From the NCBI RefSeq assembly GCF_008639165.1, contig NZ_CP029197.1, positions 7,878,001-7,942,000 of the forward strand: DNA of 64,000 nucleotides, read 5' to 3'. Of this stretch, positions 59,169 through 64,000 are shown in pieces (the first letter of the stretch is position 1; each line of letters starts with the position of its first letter). This DNA comes from Streptomyces venezuelae ATCC 10712 (GTDB lineage Bacteria > Actinomycetota > Actinomycetes > Streptomycetales > Streptomycetaceae). The notes under the pieces were generated by a model. That model saw only the letters and a list, made by a program, of their open reading frames with translations, was not told where the DNA came from and made no database searches. The position numbers and the translations under genes are program-made.

Positions 59169-61247
59169 ATGTCACCCGTGAAGCCCCCTGAGTCGCGGGA
59201 CGGCGACCCCAGCCAGTTCACACCCCCGATAGGCCGCAAGTTCGGTGTCTGGGGAGATTCCGAACTGGGCACCGGCGTCATCGGCAGCAGCAGCGGGAGC
59301 ACCGGCCTGCCGGACGACCCGATCGCCGGTGTGCTCGGGGTTCATCCGGAGTCCGGCGGCATCGGCGTCGCGGGCCAGTCCACCAACGGCACCGGCGGCA
59401 CGGGTGTCGTCGGTCTGAGCGTCGGCGGGGTCGGAGTGTCCGGCGTCAGCAAGGGAGCCGCCGCCGGGGTATTGGGCACGGGCACCAAAGGCGCGGGTGT
59501 GGAAGGCACCAGCACCGAGGGCCCCGGAGTGTCCGGCAAGGGCGGGCCTGGCAAACCCGGTGTGGCCGGCACCGGCACCGACGGCCCCGGCGTGTTGGGC
59601 GCCACCACGGGTGCGGGGCCGGGCCTGCTCGGGTCCTCCGCCGAGGGCCCCGGAGTGTCGGGCACGAGCCCCGGCGGCCCCGGTGTCTCCGGCGAGAGCA
59701 CCGGCGCCGAACCGGGCGTCACCGGCTCCGGTGCCACCGGCCCCGGAGTCCACGGGTCCAGCGAGCAGGGCGACGGGGTCAAGGGCGTCGCCGGCACCAC
59801 CGGTGCCGGTGTCGTCGGCACCGCCGGCGCCGGTCCGGGCCTCTCGGGCACGAGTACGGAAGGCCCGGGCGTCCTGGCGAAGGGCGGCGGCACCGCGGCG
59901 GGAGTGGAAGGCAGCGCCCCGACCGGACCGGGCGTCTCCGGCACCAGCACCGACGGAGCCGGCGTCTCGGGTACGAGCACGAAGGGGCCCGGCGTCACCG
60001 GCAAGGGAGGAGGCCAGGGCGCGGGCGTGGCCGGCAGCGCCGACGCGGGTCCGGGAGTCTCCGGCACCAGCACCTCCGGTGTCGGCCTGCGCGGCACGGG
60101 CGGTGGCGCCTCCGCCGGCGTCGAGGGAGTCGGCGGGACCGGCGCGGGTGTGCTCGGTACCAGTACCCAGGGCGCCGGGGTCCTCGGCACCAGTACCGGG
60201 GGAGTGGGCGTCAGCGGGAAGGGGGAGGGGGCGAACGCGGGTGTCGAGGGTACGGGCGCCGAGGGTCCGGGCGTGTCCGGTACCAGTGCCCAGGGCGCCG
60301 GCGTCTCGGGGACCGGCGGAGCGTCGTCCCCCGGAGTCGCCGGCACCGGCACCGGCGGCGCCGGTCTCCAGGGCACCAGCACCAGCGGGGACGGCGTCCT
60401 CGCGAAGAGCACCAGCGGCGCGGGGGTGTCCGCGTCGAGCGTGGAGGGCACGGGTGTCTCGGGCACGAGCACCCAGGGCGTGGGCGTGTCCGGCACGGGA
60501 GGCGGCGCGAATCCGGGCGTCCAGGGTACCGGCGGCGCCGGGCCCGGCCTGTCCGGCTCCAGCACGGAGAACGTCGGGGTGTTCGGCAAGGGCGGATCCG
60601 GGAAGGCCGGTGTCGAGGGCCGTGTCACCTTCGGATCGGGCGTTCACGGCGACAGCACCCAGGGCAACGGGGTCGAAGCCACAGGAGCGGTCGGCCTGTT
60701 CGCGAAGGGCTCGTCGCAAGCCGCGATCCTGGACGGCGACGTCGTGATCACCGGCACGGTCTCCGACGGCGCGAACCTCATGCGGATCGACCACCCGGTG
60801 GCGCCCGAGGACCGCTTCCTGATCCACGCGGCCGTCGAGTCCTCCGAGCTGAAGAACGTCTACGACGGCTCGGCCGTCCTCGACGCGAACGGCCGGGCCA
60901 CGGTCGAACTGCCCGAGTGGTTCGAGTCGTTGAACGAGTCCTTCCGCTACCAGCTCACCGCGGTCGGCGCCCCGGCCCCCGACCTGCACGTCAGCCGCCC
61001 CCTCACGGACCACACCTTCGAGATAGCGGGCGGAGCCGCGGGCCTCGACGTCTGCTGGCAGATCACCGGAGTCCGCTGCGACAACTGGGCCCGGGCCAAC
61101 CCGTTGGTCGCCGACGTGAGCAAGACCGGGGAGGAGCAGGGCCTCTTGGTGCATCCGGAACTGATCGGCCGTCCGGCGGACCGCTCCCTCGCCCAACTCG
61201 CCGCCCGTGGCGGGGCGCCGGACACCGTGCCCGAGGACGTGGTCTGA
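59169..61247 (+). CDS. Tail-fibre-like protein with GVxG repeats
   Basis: 692 residues, ATG after GAGAGGAAACGATC. A short N-terminal segment (1-50) is followed by roughly 25-30 repeats of about 16 residues, of type G-V-S-G-T-S-T-x-G-x-G-V (about 55-520). Every repeat has small residues and a Gly, which fits a triple-stranded beta-solenoid or trimeric fibre rather than collagen, because the Gly spacing is not every third residue. The C-terminal domain (about 535-690) has the conserved layout MRIDHPVAPEDRFLIHAAVES, YDGSAVLDANGRATVELPEWFE, FRYQLTAVGAPAPDLHVS and WQITGVRCDNWARANP, which recurs at the ends of other bacterial fibre-like proteins. It is the last gene of the cluster and likely binds the target surface. 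Confidence 0.7.
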   Translation: MSPVKPPESRDGDPSQFTPPIGRKFGVWGDSELGTGVIGSSSGSTGLPDDPIAGVLGVHPESGGIGVAGQSTNGTGGTGVVGLSVGGVGVSGVSKGAAAGVLGTGTKGAGVEGTSTEGPGVSGKGGPGKPGVAGTGTDGPGVLGATTGAGPGLLGSSAEGPGVSGTSPGGPGVSGESTGAEPGVTGSGATGPGVHGSSEQGDGVKGVAGTTGAGVVGTAGAGPGLSGTSTEGPGVLAKGGGTAAGVEGSAPTGPGVSGTSTDGAGVSGTSTKGPGVTGKGGGQGAGVAGSADAGPGVSGTSTSGVGLRGTGGGASAGVEGVGGTGAGVLGTSTQGAGVLGTSTGGVGVSGKGEGANAGVEGTGAEGPGVSGTSAQGAGVSGTGGASSPGVAGTGTGGAGLQGTSTSGDGVLAKSTSGAGVSASSVEGTGVSGTSTQGVGVSGTGGGANPGVQGTGGAGPGLSGSSTENVGVFGKGGSGKAGVEGRVTFGSGVHGDSTQGNGVEATGAVGLFAKGSSQAAILDGDVVITGTVSDGANLMRIDHPVAPEDRFLIHAAVESSELKNVYDGSAVLDANGRATVELPEWFESLNESFRYQLTAVGAPAPDLHVSRPLTDHTFEIAGGAAGLDVCWQITGVRCDNWARANPLVADVSKTGEEQGLLVHPELIGRPADRSLAQLAARGGAPDTVPEDVV

Positions 61248-61248
61248 C

Positions 61249-61283
61249 GACACCGCGCGGAACCGCGCACCGGGTCAGGTGTC
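61249..61283. terminator. Possible terminator between convergent fibre gene and ATP-grasp cluster
   Basis: Nested inverted repeats: outer arms 61249-61254 and 61278-61283 (6 bp) and inner arms 61255-61260 and 61263-61268 (6 bp, 2-base loop). They occupy the 65-bp gap between the fibre stop and the end of the next minus-strand gene. The structure is weaker than the one at 36541. Confidence 0.3.
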
Positions 61284-61312
61284 CGCGCGGCACCCCTGGG
61301 CGTCCCCCGGAG

Positions 61313-61621
61313 TCAGGACCGCTCGACGCGGAAGTCCCCGGCCGCCGGGTGGGGCTCCGCCAGGATGTCGCCCGAGGAGCCGAGGCTCGCCCGGAGATGG
61401 AGGATCGCCCCGAGCACCACGCCCTGGAGGAGCTCACGCCGGACGCCCAGGTCCAGCGGGGAGCCCGTGAGGTTGGCGGAGATCAGATCGGCCATGCCCG
61501 GGACGGGGACGGCGGCCAGGACCTGGCACGTGACCAGGTCCCACTCGTCGAGCCGCGGGTGGGTGCTCCGGGCGAGGAGCCGGAGCGACAGCGCGGTGCG
61601 GTTCTCGACCGACTGGACCAC
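61313..61621 (-). CDS. Hypothetical 102-residue protein, last gene of the ATP-grasp set
   Basis: 102 residues from the GTG at 61621, which overlaps the end of the ATP-grasp gene by 8 bases (the two genes are in different frames). The composition is that of a real protein: mixed hydrophobic and charged segments (ENRTALSLRLLARSTHPRLDEWDLVTCQVLAA, SANLTGSPLDLGVRRELLQGVVLGAILHLRASLG). No family is recognised and no signal peptide is visible. A start further upstream in the same frame is possible but would lie inside the ATP-grasp gene. Association with the ATP-grasp gene is its main clue. Confidence 0.55.
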   Translation of the reverse strand: MVQSVENRTALSLRLLARSTHPRLDEWDLVTCQVLAAVPVPGMADLISANLTGSPLDLGVRRELLQGVVLGAILHLRASLGSSGDILAEPHPAAGDFRVERS

Positions 61622-61625
61622 CTGT

Positions 61626-62543
61626 TCACACCCCCACGGGCACGGCGGCCCCACGGCCCGCGAGGTGGGCGACGAGGGCCGAGGCGATGGGCAGGCCGGT
61701 GTGCGCCTCGTAATAGCTGTACGCCGGCATCGGATTGACCTCGAAGCACACCCACGAACCGTCGGGGGTGCGGCGCAGGTCGACGCCCGCGAGCGGCAGG
61801 CCGAGCGCCGCCGCGAGTTCCACGCAGCGCCGGGCCGTCTCCGGGGGCAGGTCGTACGGGGCGAGCCGGACGGACCGTCCGTCCCGGCCGGGGTACCGGT
61901 AGTCGATCGCGTCGCTGTCGACGGCGGCGGCGTACGTGTCCGTGCCGACGACGTGGACGCGGACGTCCTGGCCCGGCACGTACGCCTGGAACTGGGTCGG
62001 GAGCCCACGGACGAGCGCAAGTCGGTTCTCGTCCGCCGCCGTGAACTCCGTGACGACGGAACGGATCGCGCTCACCGACTTGTAGACGATCCGGCCGTGC
62101 CGGGCGCGGAACGCGAGGATCTCCTCGGGGTCGTCGCTGACCAGCGTCTCCGGTACGGCGAATCCGCAGCGCCCGATGAGCTGGGCCTGGTAGGGCTTGG
62201 AGGCGTTGGAGCCCATGGCGCGGGGCCGGTTGACCACGACGGCCGGGGCCGTGTCGAGCCAGCCCACGAACCACTCCTGGAACGCCGCAGCCCGTGCCCG
62301 GGCCGCCGGGTCCGCGTCGTCCGGCGGCTCCAGCGGGCGGGCGTACACGGCCGACACCTCCCCGAGCGGCACCCGCGTCCCCTCGACGGTCAACCGGGCG
62401 TCCAGGGCGTCCGTACCGACCACGAGGTCGTACCGGGCGGTGCGGGCCTGGTCGATCACCAGGTGGCGCAGGCCGGCGTCCCGCGCGGCGCCGATCGCGC
62501 GGGTGAGCGGCGCGTCGTCCGTACGGCCGAAGAACAGGATCAC
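61626..62543 (-). CDS. RimK-like ATP-grasp ligase
   Basis: 305 residues from the GTG at 62543, overlapping the upstream stop (GTGA). The first 110 residues form a pre-ATP-grasp Rossmann-like region (VILFFGRTDDAPLTRAIGAARDAG). The ATP-grasp core has RPRAMGSNASKPYQAQLIGRCGFAVPETLVS, IVYKSVSAIRS (lysine near the phosphates), FQAYVPGQDVRVHVVG, LAGVDLRRTPDG and the metal-binding CFEVNPMPAYSYYEAHTG with E and N. This fits amide/ester ligases such as RimK and the graspetide or MvdD type. It couples a carboxylate to an amine or hydroxyl using ATP. Its substrate is not known, but an adjacent protein has a Lys/Glu-rich tail. Confidence 0.8.
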   Translation of the reverse strand: MILFFGRTDDAPLTRAIGAARDAGLRHLVIDQARTARYDLVVGTDALDARLTVEGTRVPLGEVSAVYARPLEPPDDADPAARARAAAFQEWFVGWLDTAPAVVVNRPRAMGSNASKPYQAQLIGRCGFAVPETLVSDDPEEILAFRARHGRIVYKSVSAIRSVVTEFTAADENRLALVRGLPTQFQAYVPGQDVRVHVVGTDTYAAAVDSDAIDYRYPGRDGRSVRLAPYDLPPETARRCVELAAALGLPLAGVDLRRTPDGSWVCFEVNPMPAYSYYEAHTGLPIASALVAHLAGRGAAVPVGV

Positions 62544-63376
62544 TCGGTCCTCCTCGTGGGCTGGTCTGCGACGGCCACCAGGAGGGCGGCGGTGGCCTCG
62601 ACGTGCGGCGGGTCGTCCAGCCGCGGGCACAGACGCACGTCGGTCACCACGGCTCCGGTCGCGCGGGGCGCGAACCGGAGCTCGAAGTGCCGTGTGCCGA
62701 GCACGTCGGCGAGGCGCAGGCAGCGCTCGCCGTGCTCGCCGGCCCGGGGACCGATCACCCGGTCCCCGGCGACGAGCAGGGTGTCGCGGTATCCCGCCGG
62801 CGCCACCGACAGCACGTCGACCGGGACCGGTGATCCGGGGCCGCCCGGCCACGCGAGGCGCGGCACGTGCCGTTCCCCGGGGTCGGGCGGGCCGACCAGG
62901 CCGCCGCGGGTCGCCCCGCCGCGCCGGGCCACCGGCAGGCCGCACCGTTCGGCGTGCACGAGCGCCGTCGTGGGGGAGACGGTGCCGTGGGCGGTTCCGT
63001 ACGCGTCGACCAGGCCGATCACCCGGGGCGCCAGGGACAGCAGCCAGCTGGCGACCAGGGCCTGCCGCTCGCTGTGCGCGTACTGGGCGTCCTTGGCGCG
63101 GGGGCCGTCCGCGGTTCTCGTGGCGGGCGGCGTGCCCGGCAGCCGGTTCAGCACCGCGCCGACGGTCCGGTCGTCGAGGACCCGGCCGGTGGGCAGGGTG
63201 ATCCGGGTGGCGGCCACGCCCGCGCGGGTCACCCGGTGGCTCCACCGAGCGCGGGCGAGTTCGGCGGGCGTGAGGACCAGGACTACGCCGTGGCCGCCCC
63301 GGGCCGACAGCGCGCGGGCCACCGCCGCCGCGCCGCCGTCCTCGGGAGCGGCCAGGAGGAGAATGCTTCCGCTCAC
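62540..63376 (-). CDS. Protein resembling the front half of an ATP-grasp enzyme
   Basis: 278 residues from a GTG overlapping the upstream stop. The start SILLLAAPEDGGAAAVARALSARGGHGVVLVL is a pre-ATP-grasp-type Rossmann fold, followed by TVGAVLNRLPGTPP and AHSERQALVASWLLSLAPRVIGLVDAYGTAHGTVSPTTALVHAERCGLPVARR. The corresponding order in the full ligase at 61626-62543 continues into the ATP-binding core, which here is missing. The C-terminal 100 residues are strand-rich (HFELRFAPRATGAVVTDVRLC). It may be a non-catalytic partner of the ligase that binds the substrate. This is inferred from pattern, not a firm match. Confidence 0.5.
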   Translation of the reverse strand: MSGSILLLAAPEDGGAAAVARALSARGGHGVVLVLTPAELARARWSHRVTRAGVAATRITLPTGRVLDDRTVGAVLNRLPGTPPATRTADGPRAKDAQYAHSERQALVASWLLSLAPRVIGLVDAYGTAHGTVSPTTALVHAERCGLPVARRGGATRGGLVGPPDPGERHVPRLAWPGGPGSPVPVDVLSVAPAGYRDTLLVAGDRVIGPRAGEHGERCLRLADVLGTRHFELRFAPRATGAVVTDVRLCPRLDDPPHVEATAALLVAVADQPTRRTE

Positions 63377-64000
63377 TGCGGGGGGAGACTGTCGTACACC
63401 CGCTTGGCCTGCGCGTCGCCGGCCTCGACGGCCTCCCGCAGGGCCTCCGCGCCCGCTCCGTACCGTGGTCCGCCGACCAGGTCGGGCCGGAGCTCGGCGC
63501 CGATGAACGGCTCCGTGTGCTCGCCCGCGCCCCCGGCGCCGCCCACGGACCGCTCCAGGGCGGTGAGCCGGGTCCGCAGGTCGTGGATGGCGGCGGCGGT
63601 GGGGTCGCCCGCCCCGCCCCTCGATCGTGGGGCCGACACGTCCGGAGGGTTGTCCCAGTCGTCCTTGACCTCCTTCCAGTCCTTGTGCTCCTTGGCCGGC
63701 TCCTTCCACTCCTTGTGCTCCTTGACGGGTTCCTTTCCGCAGGAGACCGCCAAGGTGGCCGTCATGGTCGCCGCGGACGGCGAGATCCGGGTGACGGAGA
63801 CGCAGGACTTGGCGCCCGCGAAGGTGCGCGACGCGGGTGAGCTGGAGGAGGTGAAGGTGGTGTTGCCGCTGGTTCCGGGGTAGGGGTCTCCGTCGTCGCC
63901 GCGGTTCTGTCTGAGTTCGAGGTTGCGCAGGCCGTCGGCCTGCACCAGGCCGACCTTGTAGTGGTTCTCGTCCCGGTTGTTCGGCTGGTTCTCGTCGATG
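63373..64000 (-). CDS. M6-metalloprotease-like secreted protein, C-terminal part (5' end outside window)
   Basis: The frame is open from the window edge and ends at 63373, giving about 208 residues. The segment DENHYKVGLVQADGLRNLELRQNRGDDGDPYPGTS is characteristic of the region following the catalytic domain in M6 peptidases of the immune-inhibitor-A type. A Ser/Thr-rich beta-domain follows. A linker then contains two tandem 36-bp repeats coding for KEPxKEHKxWKE units (63655-63740) and KDDWDNPPD. The final 90 residues are a helical C-terminal extension with TRLTALERSVG. The HExxH zinc site would lie outside the window, so catalytic activity cannot be checked. Its stop overlaps the next gene (GTGA). 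Confidence 0.65.
   Translation of the reverse strand, partial: IDENQPNNRDENHYKVGLVQADGLRNLELRQNRGDDGDPYPGTSGNTTFTSSSSPASRTFAGAKSCVSVTRISPSAATMTATLAVSCGKEPVKEHKEWKEPAKEHKDWKEVKDDWDNPPDVSAPRSRGGAGDPTAAAIHDLRTRLTALERSVGGAGGAGEHTEPFIGAELRPDLVGGPRYGAGAEALREAVEAGDAQAKRVYDSLPPQ

Noticed and set aside
59340..60690. Repetitive region as CRISPR or collagen-like gene
   Set aside because: The repeats stay in frame and encode GVxG units. Gly is not at every third residue, so it is neither CRISPR nor collagen.
41730..61247. Functional prophage
   Set aside because: No integrase, terminase, portal, capsid, replication or lysis gene is present, and no attachment-site repeats were found flanking the cluster.

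Overview
The window is very GC-rich actinobacterial DNA, almost certainly from a Streptomyces chromosome. GTG and TTG starts are common, stop/start overlaps (ATGA, GTGA, TTGA) are frequent, and the families are typical of the genus. No tRNA, rRNA, integrase, transposase or CRISPR array was seen.

Left part (1-8 kb). The 3' end of an Mrr-type restriction endonuclease gene is followed by a minus-strand cell-envelope module: an OmpR-type response regulator, its histidine kinase, a secreted D-Ala-D-Ala carboxypeptidase and a membrane-anchored phosphatase resembling the teicoplanin-resistance protein VanJ. A secreted trypsin-like protease, a secreted alpha/beta hydrolase and a PAP2 lipid phosphatase lie on the plus strand.

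Polysaccharide locus (8.0-36.1 kb). Twenty-one minus-strand genes read from a sugar-phosphate transferase (36057) to a class III aminotransferase (8006). Almost all are overlapping or a few bases apart, so they probably form one very long operon. They cover lipid-linked initiation, an AlgD-type nucleotide-sugar dehydrogenase, two Wzz-like chain-length proteins with degraded kinase domains, three glycosyltransferases, Wzx flippase, Wzy polymerase, a beta-helix lipoprotein plus a heparinase-like lyase, and a branched or modified sugar pathway (nucleotidyltransferase, C-methyltransferase, epimerases, PLP enzyme, pyruvyl transferase, deacetylase). The leader carries a threefold repeat that includes the ribosome-binding site of the first gene.

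Spacer (36.1-38.9 kb). This holds two hairpins, a lipoprotein gene whose start codon is puzzling, a monooxygenase-domain membrane protein, and a 19-bp tandem repeat.

Phage-tail-like particle locus (38.9-61.2 kb, plus strand). A cytoplasmic-looking HEYTH metalloprotease is followed by contractile sheath, tube, two tiny proteins, a 1465-residue protein at the tape-measure position that carries an AHH nuclease motif and a Lys/Ala-rich tail, then adaptor, baseplate plug, hub, PAAR-like tip, gp25-like wedge, baseplate J, a huge tail protein with LamG-like and beta-propeller regions, and two fibre-type proteins. There are no capsid, packaging, replication or lysis genes and no AAA ATPase, so I read it as a domesticated contractile injection system or tailocin. 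This is the most interesting part of the window.

Right end (61.3-64 kb, minus strand). A 102-residue protein, a RimK-like ATP-grasp ligase, a protein resembling only the front half of an ATP-grasp enzyme, and the C-terminus of an M6-metalloprotease-like secreted protein ending in Lys/Glu/Trp-rich repeats form a coupled set. It may be a protein-modification cassette.
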